Assembly (NCBI RefSeq): GCF_023822025.1
Contig: NZ_CP082909.1
Location: 1,230,001-1,294,000, forward strand
DNA: 64,000 bases
Source: Endozoicomonas sp. 4G
Lineage (GTDB): Bacteria > Pseudomonadota > Gammaproteobacteria > Pseudomonadales > Endozoicomonadaceae
Direction: 5' to 3'
The position numbers and the translations under genes were made by a program. Position 1 is the first letter of the stretch; the number at the start of each line of letters is the position of its first letter. Shown piece after piece: positions 57,601 to 63,627 of the stretch. The notes under the pieces are model-generated. The model ran no database searches and was not told the origin of the DNA. It worked only from the letters and a program-made list of their open reading frames with translations.

Positions 57601-59059
57601 TATACAGTGGATACTTACCGTTTGGCAGCATTTTAATTGCAGTTGAACCCTTAATTTCATCTCCGTGTCGAATGCTAAGTTGGTTGCTATTTGAATAGTC
57701 ACCTTGGAAAACCAATCCGGTGCCGGTACCTTTCACAGTACCTATGTGGACTAAACTACCCTTGTTTAAGACTTGGATACCAGTGGTGCCATCACTGGTG
57801 TTAATTGTGCCAGAGTTGTTCAGCGTACCTTTGTCTGTATCCGTACTCATGCCAACACCACCACGGCCAGTAACATTGATGGTGCCATTGTTGGTAGCTG
57901 TAAAATCGAACCCTGACGGACGAACAGTACTTTTTACATTCATACCACAATTGCTTTCTCCGCTAACTTTGATGATGCCTTTTTCGCTATTCAAAATCTT
58001 TGCACCATCCTGAACATTGGGGCCAAGTCTGTAATCAGTACATTGCATTCCGTACGATGGGTTTTGTGTTCCGCCGTTTAAATTAATAGTGCCTTTGTTT
58101 GTAGCGGTACCGCTGAGAACTTCCAAACCGACTCCTTCATTGCTTAGGATGTTAATGGTTCCTTCCGCCTCATTAGTAACAGAACCGGTTTTGTGAAGAC
58201 TTGCAAAGGCTGCGGGTAAGTTTAGTCTCTTTACCCCCTGAATATCGATTGTGCCAAGATTGCTGGCTTTGTCGTCCTTTTCCATCAGTCTGACGATTAC
58301 TTCAGCAGCGTAAACACCCTTAGCATACTTTGCACTTCTAAGCACGCCTCTGTTGAATACTTTATTAGCGGTACCTGCAGTGCTCTTGATCATATAGATC
58401 TCAGGACGCTGACCATCGGATATGTTACTCGTGATAGTACCGCCTTGTTCGATGGTTAATTCCCCCCCTTGCAAATCTATGAACTCCAGTACTCCTTCTT
58501 TTTTTTGTACAACGACTTCCTGACCGCTTCCGACGGTTGCTCTTTCACCTTGCTTCACAACTTTGGTCACCTCAGGGGGCCAGCCATCAGGGTGAACTTT
58601 GCTATCTTTACCTTCTTTCAGGCCTGCGAAACTTGTCTTAACCGGGGTAGAAGGTGGATCGAAGGAGCCAGAGGCAACGAACTCACTTTTTGGGGCGGAG
58701 TAATCTTTCTGGGCAGCTCTGGGCGGCTGCCCATCACGTTCAAACCGGTTAGCCTTATTTTTCTCCAAGCCAGCAGAGCCTGCCTCATCCGGGGAAAGGT
58801 ATTTATTGGATGCATCTTGGGCAAGAATCTTATTCTGCGTTATTACATCATCATCCTCTAGAGTGGTTACGCCCTTAACGGGCTGCGATTGCCCGGCATC
58901 GAAGGTTTCTAAAATGGTTACGCCCTTAACGGGTTGCGATTGCCCGGCATTGAACGTTTTGCCACTATCCTGCCCCAAAGCCCATCCAGAAATCACAGAA
59001 GCAATGGCAAAAGCTAAAACACTTTTTGAGTAAAAAACGACAGCATTACGATGACTCAT
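51668..59059 (-). CDS. Autotransporter (type Va), 2463 residues, long modular passenger
   Basis: The signal peptide is almost identical to the paralogue (SKSVLAFAIASVISGWALG). It is followed by a passenger of about 2150 residues and a C-terminal barrel ending FIARASYAF. The passenger has about 11 copies of a 95-110-residue module. Typical pieces in order are LDFSSDSDRPSLQFVQ, IKGRSDKQDVLEL or LKGRPGMNDTLIMDSG, then IHTIAVTGNNW and VENPKSIEIRSGAKVDNIS. A 17-residue unit (GQSQPVKGVTILE) near the mature N-terminus is duplicated. The start is ATG 59059, after GAAGG; the open frame extends 7 codons farther. It is likely an extended beta-helix at the cell surface; the ligand is unknown. Confidence 0.9.
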   Translation of the reverse strand: MSHRNAVVFYSKSVLAFAIASVISGWALGQDSGKTFNAGQSQPVKGVTILETFDAGQSQPVKGVTTLEDDDVITQNKILAQDASNKYLSPDEAGSAGLEKNKANRFERDGQPPRAAQKDYSAPKSEFVASGSFDPPSTPVKTSFAGLKEGKDSKVHPDGWPPEVTKVVKQGERATVGSGQEVVVQKKEGVLEFIDLQGGELTIEQGGTITSNISDGQRPEIYMIKSTAGTANKVFNRGVLRSAKYAKGVYAAEVIVRLMEKDDKASNLGTIDIQGVKRLNLPAAFASLHKTGSVTNEAEGTINILSNEGVGLEVLSGTATNKGTINLNGGTQNPSYGMQCTDYRLGPNVQDGAKILNSEKGIIKVSGESNCGMNVKSTVRPSGFDFTATNNGTINVTGRGGVGMSTDTDKGTLNNSGTINTSDGTTGIQVLNKGSLVHIGTVKGTGTGLVFQGDYSNSNQLSIRHGDEIKGSTAIKMLPNGKYPLYIYGGTITGDIVGNGGRNDVLDISPESEDKPVSITGDISGFPTIEVSGTGWTANGQVIDASSINTDQKGNIERISTGSLSNSSESLHLSFSQSNLADRSLAIHSSSGTTIKTVDLSSKDFRPALQLFLEGGEVGTLRGRSDLADELILKTGTVKTGVNNIHTIKVKSDTTSSWSVAGKVLNPNTIHIDNTAQVSNISTDSSPSSGSGNLSLAFDGKYTDDSFVTVDNHGTLDSLNFSDVSDRPNLKFLQGGEVTGGIKGRSDKQDVLELKSSAVVKGAVDDIHTIAVTGNNWTVEKPVTNPSYIYINSGEVGNIGVSNSYVIQTPENLALAFNDSNKVDTLTVENDGTLNNLDFSGDTNRPNLNFLLGGQVTGDIKGRSDKDDVLVLDNGTVSGVVSNIHTIKVTSTELWNLPNQIAGTEEVVLEKSIDKVVVSSKEKDGERMPARSLSILSDKPLTITSSVNQPTDLLLRDAAKIAKLENARGITIDSSNLWSVAGQVNNPESIAINEGALVKDIIADGSSDDNKTLNLSFSGTGFKEKSTFRVENKGTLNNLDFSGSQQRPPLEFIQSSDINAGRVIGLPGMGDTLVMKKGSVKEQSGFDNLDIKGASWDSMTMVNPSRLTIDKDGIVTNISNRNPVITEKGQGQLLLSFNQPTPPGQFFTLDNHGQVGTLDFSSNAQRPPLRFIQASQQPDSVTDHIKGQRHMDDTLVMVSGKVNKLDGVNNLIVQHDSGTNPWSFSLAYPLTDLFTITAGSKGHIETLSTQRPEGSNQRTSDNARSLYLSFNESEDLLGRNLTVNSLPESTIKEIDLTSGGYRPPLRLFMKGGAVTTIKGNDDRDDELILNAGMVAGAVENVRTITVTGNEWGFQDWATGTRQVSLEKPIHQIHVSDNKEHEVTTSQKDTLRINTSNNPVSIVSNAYQQADIWLQGKAQVTYLQGARDILLDSADDWSVTGQVENPKSIEIRSGAKVDNISTNSEPKLKTLALAFNGNYANEDYFKVDNWGTLGGLDFSSDSDRPSLQFVQSAGDTGHLKGRPGMNDTLIMDSGTIEGSEGFDNLVVRGSEWGHLNMVNLEKLTIEQGGVIAKVTEGTPVVTGKDQLSLSFNRPALLGQFFTVDNHGTVGGLDFSAVDSRPPLRFIQADGSTEFIKGRPRINDTLVMVKGDVGELDGVDNLIVKGDEWKSLTMKNPTSLTAVKGGVIHNITDDTVETLANDELLLNFTAPIVQPPGRQTFGINNEGGTIDNIDLSRPNPKRPKLSLNQTDGVTGTIKGQTGHGDSLFLGGGRVTERISGIDNIWLVGKNWETNAAIENPFTVEVTENAAASLITTKGVNANVGPLTLPLKFAQKAVPYKKVTLNTSGEVGQIKLDDPAAAKRPPINIIQKGGIIGSIQSLPGKGDTLDVQAGIVKGNMTGLDSMTFSGEDTQFGGQRIETMGTVNVTGKLTLTSNQTVSVTTIKKLQSTPSSVTYITNLHVAKGGTLTATRHNTVLAVEGVYRQDGRLELTLDKQSDPKAPYVKANFVNIGPDAVVLLDNKTDIVAGTEYLLMQSTDSDINARPTLETTTSLSRYTRIYPKLTARQLFVASIGKGTYVGDLARSGGANKSAIKAIETAVNRKRSSALSLLDSGDGDSDPLNTWVLNELKKDHDNPVKIAKIADQMTPDLSGATVGSAIASIRQAVSAVGARQSGLRTGIATGDMVSSGNLWLQYAYSDATQDKKNGYFGYEAKTNGFTLGVDSDLNEMMTLGVAYTYSKSDVKGTDGSKKTIDAEAHTLSAYFSAEQGPMFVDGRLGYTWGENDAKRYVLGNEMKAKYDLNSWDVDFLAGYKMALSGEWSWIPQLAFNYASIKTDDYKEDGVSVQSDIVRFDSVKNDTYEIMELGAGLKLLGDIDSSGMSVKPEVSLMAYHDFKDDPVTMTAHFAQGGSSFVVHGAKREQSRYQFGAAVNMETSNNLTFNLSYSYDWMDSYKAHGFIARASYAF

Positions 59060-59103
59060 TGATACACCTTCAAAAGTCATTGGAGCGCGAGCCGGAGGCT
59101 CAT

Positions 59104-59193
59104 TGTGCTAGAAAAGCGGCAGACAGGTTGGAAAAGGCTACCGCTGAAGGCCTGATTCAGCGTCTAAAAAGTGATCAGAGCTGGTCTGCGTGA
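59104..59193 (+). pseudogene. C-terminal fragment of an unidentified gene
   Basis: The plus-strand frame from the duplication boundary reads CARKAADRLEKATAEGLIQR, then LKSDQSWSA and TGA (59191-59193). The composition is coding-like and helical, but there is no start codon context and no upstream part. It was probably cut by the rearrangement that fixed the autotransporter block. The family is unknown. Confidence 0.35.
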
Positions 59194-59667
59194 AGTCTAG
59201 GTAGACAAAGGCAGGTTTTGAAATACTCTTTAATTTTTAAAAAATAAGTTTTTAGCCTAAAAAGCGACACAGTTGGTGTATTTTCAGGCTGGTATGCCAT
59301 TTCCATGAATCGGTGTCGTTTATTCTGAGCTTGTCGGAGGGTCATTGGCACGGTTTTTATTGTTGTGTCGGAGTCCGCATCCTTCGACCGTGCATCCTGA
59401 GCGGAGTCGAAGGGCGCTCAGGATGAACGGGGGGTTGGTGAACCGACCGGTGCGGATCCTCATGCAGGTGTGGCGTGGGGTAGGTGATTATCAACTTCGT
59501 CTGGTCAGTTTGGCCGCCAAAGATAATAGATCTCAATAAAGGTATGTGCTAATGACAGGGCCAAAGGCATGGGAACAAGGTTTTGCGATACCCTCAGAAC
59601 GCAGGAACGAGTTGATATCCAGCAAGATAGATATAAAAAACTGGTCTAAGCTTTACCGCTTACTATG
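59194..59667 (+). other. Intergenic region with repeat half-element
   Basis: There is no supported gene. The AT-rich stretch 59220-59260 may hold the promoter of the minus-strand autotransporter. A palindromic repeat lies at 59345-59425. The rest shows no recognisable structure. Confidence 0.4.
59345..59425. repeat. REP/MITE-like palindromic repeat, incomplete copy
   Basis: TTGGCACGGTTTTTATTG is followed by two interleaved inverted repeats: CCTTCGAC (59381-59388) with GTCGAAGG (59406-59413), and CATCCTGAGCG (59393-59403) with CGCTCAGGATG (59415-59425). The same left part occurs at 62154. The right outer arm seen in that copy is missing here. Confidence 0.8.
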
Positions 59668-59701
59668 TTGTCAATTACTTTTTTGTATATACAATCCGAT
59701 A
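59668..59701 (+). promoter_or_regulatory. Candidate promoter with operator palindrome for the BrnA-like gene
   Basis: TTGTCA (59668-59673), a 16-bp spacer and TACAAT (59690-59695) form a good sigma-70 promoter. TTGTATATACAA (59683-59694) is a perfect 12-bp palindrome overlapping the -10. The expected transcription start is at or within a base of ATG 59701, and no ribosome site precedes it, so the mRNA may be leaderless. Confidence 0.55.
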
Positions 59702-59988
59702 TGAGCAACGAACCCAAAAAGCCCGACTTCATTAGTCAGGAAGACTGGGATTCAGTGGATGTTCCCGAATGGACGGAAGAAGACTGGGCAAATGCCCGTC
59801 CAGCTGCAGAAGTTCTCCCCGAAATTGTTGAGGAGTACCGCCGAACCCGTGGACAGCAGAAAGAACCGACCAAGGAACAGGTCTCTATCCGCCTTAGTCC
59901 TGAGGTACTGGATTATTTTCGTGGTCAGGGTAAAGGCTGGCAAACACAGATTGATAATATTTTAAAAGCGCACATTGCAGGACACTGA
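59701..59988 (+). CDS. BrnA-like antitoxin (ribbon-helix-helix), orphan
   Basis: The C-terminal half (VSIRLSPEVLDYFRGQGKGW, then QTQIDNILKAHI) is typical of the BrnA antitoxin domain, which binds its own promoter and neutralises the ribonuclease BrnT. The N-terminal part (EPKKPDFISQEDWDSVDVPE) fits the usual toxin-binding segment. BrnT is normally encoded just upstream; no such gene is present, so this copy is an orphan. ATG 59701 (MSNEPKKPDF) is preferred to TTG/ATG 59665. The 95-residue length is usual. Role in this strain: unknown, perhaps a repressor or remnant. Confidence 0.8.
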   Translation: MSNEPKKPDFISQEDWDSVDVPEWTEEDWANARPAAEVLPEIVEEYRRTRGQQKEPTKEQVSIRLSPEVLDYFRGQGKGWQTQIDNILKAHIAGH

Positions 59989-60152
59989 ATTGTCGCCGCA
60001 GTAAAAGAAAAAAGACACCCTTATATTTACATATTTACCAATTCCCGCGTAAAGCATCGCCCAATCGGGCGGTGATACAAGCGGTCAGTCCGCAGGACTG
60101 ATAATAAACATCAAGGTTTACGAAAGGCAATGCTTTCTGTAAAATATTTCGC

Positions 60153-61273
60153 ATGAAGACTAAGCGAGCCTACAAAGAACGATTCTACCCAACACCTGGG
60201 CAAACTCAGCTACTTGCTCAGTCGTTTGGTTGTGCTCGATTTGTTTATAACAATACGCTTCGTTTTCGCACTGATGCCTACTACAAAGACGGGAAATCCA
60301 TATCCCACTCTGAGGTAGAAAAAAGGCTTGTCTCGCTCAAGACAGAGTTTCCATTTCTGGCTGATGTATCCAGCGTGATTCTTCAACAAAAGCTTAGAGA
60401 TCAGCAAGAGGCTTTCAAGAAATTTTGTAATGGAAAAGCCAAATACCCTAAATTCAAGAAAAGACACTCAAGACAAAGTATCCGGCTAACAAAGGCCGCT
60501 TTCAGATACAAAGATGGTCAGCTTTTCATTGCCAAAAGCAAAGATCCGCTGAATATCCGGTGGAGCCGACCGCTGTCTTCTGATCCTTCAAGTATCACCA
60601 TCATCAAAGATCGGGCAGGCCGGTACTTTGTGTCCATGCTGTGTGAGTTTGAAGCTAAACCAATGCCTATTAGTAACAAGACAGTAGGCATTGATTTAGG
60701 TTTGAATGATCTGTTCATCACTTCAGAGGGTGAAAAATCCGGTAACCCAAGGCACACCAAACGCTACGAGATAAAGCTCGCCTATCTTCAGCGTCAGATG
60801 TCAAAAAAGCAAAAGGCAGTAGCAACAGAGCCAAAGCAAAGCTCAAGGTTGCACGACTTCATGCCAAGATTGCCGATTGTCGGATGGATGCCACCCACCA
60901 GGCATCACGCAAACTCATTAACGAGAACCAAGTTGTTTGCGTAGAGTCTCTGAACGTGAAGGGCATGATCAAAAATCCAAAGCTGGCAAAGCATATAGCC
61001 GATGCAAACTGGGGAGAGTTTGTCCGTCAGTTGAAATACAAGGCTGATTGGGCGGGTAGAGGTCTGGTTAAGATAGACCGTTTCTTTCCAAGCTCTAAAC
61101 GCTGTTCCAGTTGCGGATTTGTCCATGAAAGTCTGCCGTTGTCTATTCGTGAATGGGAATGCCCGGAATGCAAAACCCATCACGACAGGGACATTAACGC
61201 AGCGAAGAATATCAAAACCGCCGGACTGGCGGGGTTAGCCTGTGGAGCGACTGGAACGGGGGTAGAGGCTTAA
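60153..61273 (+). pseudogene. tnpB: RNA-guided endonuclease TnpB, broken by a -1 frameshift
   Basis: TnpB is a Cas12-like RuvC nuclease guided by an omega RNA. The N-terminal part reads from ATG 60153 to the RuvC motif GIDLGLNDLF (first Asp). In the region SKKQKA the frame is lost. The continuation in the -1 frame has SSNRAKAKLKVARLHAKIAD, then VCVESLNVKG (catalytic Glu), a zinc ribbon (CSSCGF, CPEC) and the last Asp in HHDRDINAAKNI. All catalytic residues survive. One missing A in CAAAAGG would explain it. The heptamer A AAA AAG (60803-60809) lies in frame just before and could allow programmed -1 slippage. Confidence 0.85.
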
Positions 61274-61279
61274 AAGCCC

Positions 61280-61359
61280 CTACCTAGGGAAGGCGTGACG
61301 AAGCAGGAAGGTTCTTGGAGCGATCTAAGAACCCTCGCCCGAAAGGGCGGGGAGTGTCA
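61280..61359 (+). ncRNA. Candidate omega RNA (right-end RNA) scaffold of TnpB
   Basis: The right end after the tnpB stop folds into two hairpins, one 8-bp stem with GAAA tetraloop (61333-61352) just before the element end. In known systems this RNA begins inside tnpB, and the guide is the flanking sequence downstream, here beginning GCCCTGTTCCTGAAA at 61360. The exact ends are not visible. Confidence 0.5.
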
Positions 61360-61382
61360 GCCCTGTTCCTGAAATAGTGCGA

Positions 61383-61490
61383 TCATGACCAACCCGGTGC
61401 ACCGGTCCCCTTTGCTTTCGATGGCTGAGTTGACCAGCCCGACCCCCGGGCAAAGCCCTCGGCAAAGGCATCTGTGCTTTGGTAATTCAT
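61383..61490 (-). CDS. Possible small protein, 35 residues, divergent from a DUF29 gene
   Basis: The minus-strand frame from ATG 61490 to TGA 61383-61385 encodes MNYQSTDAFAEGFARGSGWS and 15 further residues rich in Gly, Ser and Lys. AAAGGA lies six bases before the ATG, a strong ribosome site. The upstream region, including this ribosome site and ATG, is duplicated at 63588, where the following codons differ. It might be a truncated gene or a true small protein. No family was recognised. Confidence 0.35.
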   Translation of the reverse strand: MNYQSTDAFAEGFARGSGWSTQPSKAKGTGAPGWS

Positions 61491-61567
61491 TTTGCGTCCT
61501 TTCTGTTATTTGCCTACAGTGGTAGGGCAATGGCGTGATTAACAGGGTACCAAGTTGAGGTAAAACG
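61483..61567 (+). repeat. Leader of the first DUF29 gene, duplicated at 63588
   Basis: These 85 bp are nearly identical to 63588-63671, with only a handful of base differences and small indels. They include TTATTTGCCTACAGT, GTAGGGCAATGG, AACAGGGTA and the ribosome-site segment AGTTGAGGTAAAACG. A shorter part, GGGTATCCAGTTGAGG, also precedes the unrelated regulator gene at 62387. Confidence 0.9.
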
Positions 61568-62056
61568 ATGAATAGCTTATACGAGACTGACTATCATCAG
61601 TGGTTGAGTCAGCAACGGGAACACCTCATTCAAGGTCAATTAGATCAGTTAGATGTTGAAAACTTGATTGAGGAATTGGAAGTGGGTATTAAAGACCATA
61701 TTCGTGAGTTAAAGAGACATTTGATTAATTTATTGCTTCATGTGCTCAAGTGGGACTATCAGGAGAAAGTACTAAAAGACCCGTGGGTGGACGTATACGT
61801 AAAGCACATCTGGCTACCTAGCATTAGGAACGCTTTAAGGGCGATTGAATTATTAATTGAACAAAATCCTTGTTTAAAACCACAGACTGACAATGTACTA
61901 AAAAGTGCGTATCCGGCAGCAAAACGAGATGCTATTGATGAAATGAATAAATACGCTCGGCACGAAAACCAGAAACTTAACCAAAATAGTTTTCCTGGCG
62001 AGTGCCCTTGGAACTTTGAGCAAGTCATAGAATATTCCCAGTCTGTTTTAAAATAA
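61568..62056 (+). CDS. DUF29 family protein
   Basis: The 162-residue product starts LYETDYHQWLSQQREHLIQG and has the DUF29 features DVENLIEELEVGIKDHIREL and HLINLLLHVLKWDYQ. It is wholly helical, with no membrane segment. GAGG precedes the ATG. The function of DUF29 is unknown; the genes are often found next to mobile elements and toxin-antitoxin loci in cyanobacteria and proteobacteria. A second DUF29 gene with the same leader begins at 63672. Confidence 0.88.
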   Translation: MNSLYETDYHQWLSQQREHLIQGQLDQLDVENLIEELEVGIKDHIRELKRHLINLLLHVLKWDYQEKVLKDPWVDVYVKHIWLPSIRNALRAIELLIEQNPCLKPQTDNVLKSAYPAAKRDAIDEMNKYARHENQKLNQNSFPGECPWNFEQVIEYSQSVLK

Positions 62057-62153
62057 CAGCGGAGGAAATATTGTGAATAACTTATACGATAAAAGGGATG
62101 CGATAAAAGGGACACCCTTATGCTGCTCAGGATGGGTGGAGTTGAAGGGAGAC

Positions 62154-62253
62154 TGGCACGGTCTTTATTGTTGGTTCGGAGTTTGCATCCTTCGACCGTA
62201 CATCCTGAGCGGAGTCGAAGGATGTGGACTCTGAACTAACAAAGACTGTGCCA
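62154..62253. repeat. 100-bp MITE/REP-like palindromic element
   Basis: The outer arms TGGCAC...GTCTTT and AAAGAC...GTGCCA are inverted repeats that extend about 28 bp with a few mismatches. Inside them CATCCTTCGAC pairs with GTCGAAGGATG. A third palindrome half, CCTTCGACTCCGCTCAGG, follows outside at 62259-62276. The element has no ORF. A partial copy is at 59345 and the left arm recurs near 62754. Confidence 0.8.
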
Positions 62254-62386
62254 ACCACCCTTCGACTCCGCTCAGGGTGAACGGAGTTTGGGTGCCATTG
62301 ATAATCTGGTGCGTGGTAACGAGGAGTGTATGGATATCAGAGCTTGGCTGCACTAGAAGTACGGGGTATCCAGTTGAGGAAAAACG

Positions 62387-62716
62387 ATGAACATACCTAC
62401 TGACGTTCAGATTATTACCCATTCCGATAAACCAGCTTTTGCTGTCGTGCCCTATGACCAATGGTTGCAACTCACTGGCCAGGACACTGAAGTCTATTTC
62501 CCTCATGAAGTGGTGGGCTTTCAGTTACAGGGTTATAGTCTGATTGCTGCATGGCGCAAGTATAAAAAACTGAGCCAGGTACAACTGGCTGACCAGCTGG
62601 GTATCAGTCAATCCGCTATGGCCCAAATTGAAAACACGGAATCAAAGCCAACGGATCGAACTTTGAGCCGTGTGGCGCAAGCTTTGGGTATCACTGTTAA
62701 GCACTTGCAAGACTGA
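62387..62716 (+). CDS. XRE/HTH antitoxin-like regulator, orphan
   Basis: The protein has 109 residues. Residues 10-45 (HSDKPAFAVVPYDQWLQL) resemble the Phd/RelB-type dimerisation arm, and residues 55-108 form an XRE helix-turn-helix (LSQVQLADQLGISQSAMAQI). Such proteins usually repress a toxin-antitoxin operon, but no toxin gene lies next to it. ATG 62387 follows GAGG in a leader that is shared with the DUF29 genes. The rest of the stretch 62057-62386 holds only the palindromic element. Confidence 0.8.
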   Translation: MNIPTDVQIITHSDKPAFAVVPYDQWLQLTGQDTEVYFPHEVVGFQLQGYSLIAAWRKYKKLSQVQLADQLGISQSAMAQIENTESKPTDRTLSRVAQALGITVKHLQD

Positions 62717-62820
62717 TTGAGAAAATTATCGGCTCTTTTGGTCAGTTAAGGGTGGTTGGCACGTTCTTCGTTGTTTTGGCTGCCAATACAGGGTATTTTT
62801 TGTAGCTATTTGCTGCAATG

Positions 62821-62835
62821 GTAGCATTATGCTAC
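62821..62835. promoter_or_regulatory. Perfect palindrome upstream of the toxin-antitoxin pair
   Basis: GTAGCAT-T-ATGCTAC, 35 bp before the antitoxin start, is a probable operator at which the antitoxin represses the pair. Confidence 0.55.
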
Positions 62836-62869
62836 TTTCATAAAGTGATTATCAATTGGGGATTTTTTT

Positions 62870-63103
62870 ATGGCTTCTGCACCATTGAGATTAAATGAAG
62901 AGTTAGTCCGAAAAGCTGCTATTGTTGGTTCGGCGATGAGTAGAACCCCACCCAAGCAAATAGAGCATTGGGCGAAAATTGGGAAAATCCTGGAAGAAAA
63001 TCCCGACTTAACTTATTCCTTTGTTGAGAGGATACTGATCGCAAAGGCAGAAATGGACTCTGGGGAGGTTGTTGATTACGATTTTATGGACGACCAACAA
63101 TGA
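62870..63103 (+). CDS. ParD-like antitoxin
   Basis: The 77-residue product (LRLNEELVRKAAIVGSAMSR, then PKQIEHWAKIGKI) fits the ParD-like antitoxin family, with an N-terminal DNA-binding part and an acidic C-terminal tail (EMDSGEVVDYDFMDDQQ) for toxin contact. Its stop overlaps the toxin start (ATGA). It should bind the palindrome at 62821 and block the toxin encoded next. GGGGA precedes the ATG. Confidence 0.85.
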   Translation: MASAPLRLNEELVRKAAIVGSAMSRTPPKQIEHWAKIGKILEENPDLTYSFVERILIAKAEMDSGEVVDYDFMDDQQ

Positions 63104-63384
63104 AGGTTGTAGCAACAAAATCTTTCATTAAATCAAAGAAAAAACTACATAAAAACCAAATCATTGATTTAAACAAAGCTGTAAAAAAGATAATCGCCAA
63201 CCCACTCATCGGAGAGAGAAAGAAATATGACCTTGATTTTTTGAGGGTCTACAAATTTAAAATGGCTAAGCAATTAACTTTACTCGCATACAGCTACAGC
63301 GAAAATTCCTTGATTCTTACTCTGATTGATTTTGGCGCACACGAAAATTTTTATCAGAGATTGCAGAGAAAAAATATGAATTAA
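63100..63384 (+). CDS. RelE/ParE-superfamily toxin
   Basis: This basic protein of 94 residues has the RelE fold pattern: an N-terminal strand VVATKSFIKSKKKLHK, two helices, then LDFLRVYKFKMAKQLTLLAYSYSENSLILTL (in parts LDFLRVYKFK and LTLIDFGAHENFY). The ending GAHENFYQRL is typical of RelE/YafQ-like mRNA interferases. The pair with the upstream antitoxin has the usual 4-bp overlap. The exact target (ribosome or gyrase) cannot be told. Confidence 0.85.
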   Translation: MKVVATKSFIKSKKKLHKNQIIDLNKAVKKIIANPLIGERKKYDLDFLRVYKFKMAKQLTLLAYSYSENSLILTLIDFGAHENFYQRLQRKNMN

Positions 63385-63486
63385 GGAAATCCCTGAGAAA
63401 TAAAAGGACACCCTTATATTTGATAAACAAACCAGCTTGTCTATTTTTTCCCTGTCGCTGATTTTTTAGTTCCGGCAGGAGAGATT

Positions 63487-63627
63487 ATGACCCGTGCGCG
63501 AAGTTCACTGATCGACCCAGGTTCGACACCTTATTATCACTGTATAGATCGATGCGTACGCAGAGCGTATTTGTGTGGAGAGGATCATAATTCATTTTGC
63601 ATCCTTTCTGTTATTTGCCTACAGTAG
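63487..63627 (+). pseudogene. 5' fragment of a REP-associated tyrosine transposase (RAYT)
   Basis: ATG 63487, after AGGAGAG, begins [20 protein letters not shown] and [14 protein letters not shown], the conserved start of RAYT/Y1 transposases with the HUH-type region to follow. The match ends at about 63588, where the duplicated DUF29 leader begins; the fused frame stops at TAG 63625. A GGACACCCTTAT segment typical of these loci lies upstream at 63404 and also at 60012 and 62110. Confidence 0.85.

Larger units (their letters stand above)
60040..61359 (+). mobile_element. IS200/IS605-type element with tnpB only (IS1341-like)
   Basis: The left end carries two subterminal hairpins, CATCGCCC/GGGCGGTG (60055-60074, with one G-U pair) and CAGTCC/GGACTG (60086-60100). 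The right end has GGTTCTT/AAGAACC and CCCTCGCCC-GAAA-GGGCGGGG near 61309-61352 and finishes AGTGTCA. One gene, tnpB, lies between. No tnpA (Y1 transposase) is present, so movement would need a helper. The left boundary is approximate because single-stranded-type elements have no terminal inverted repeats or target duplication. Confidence 0.8.

Noticed and set aside
51668-59059. CRISPR-like repetition in the large gene
   Set aside because: The repeats are protein-level modules of about 300 bp, not short identical repeats with equal spacers.
59535-59645. Coding-like frame before the BrnA-like gene that might be a BrnT remnant
   Set aside because: Too short, without BrnT motifs or ribosome site; treated as intergenic.
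62165-62506. 113-codon minus-strand ORF
   Set aside because: It spans the palindromic element and is antisense to the start of the regulator gene.
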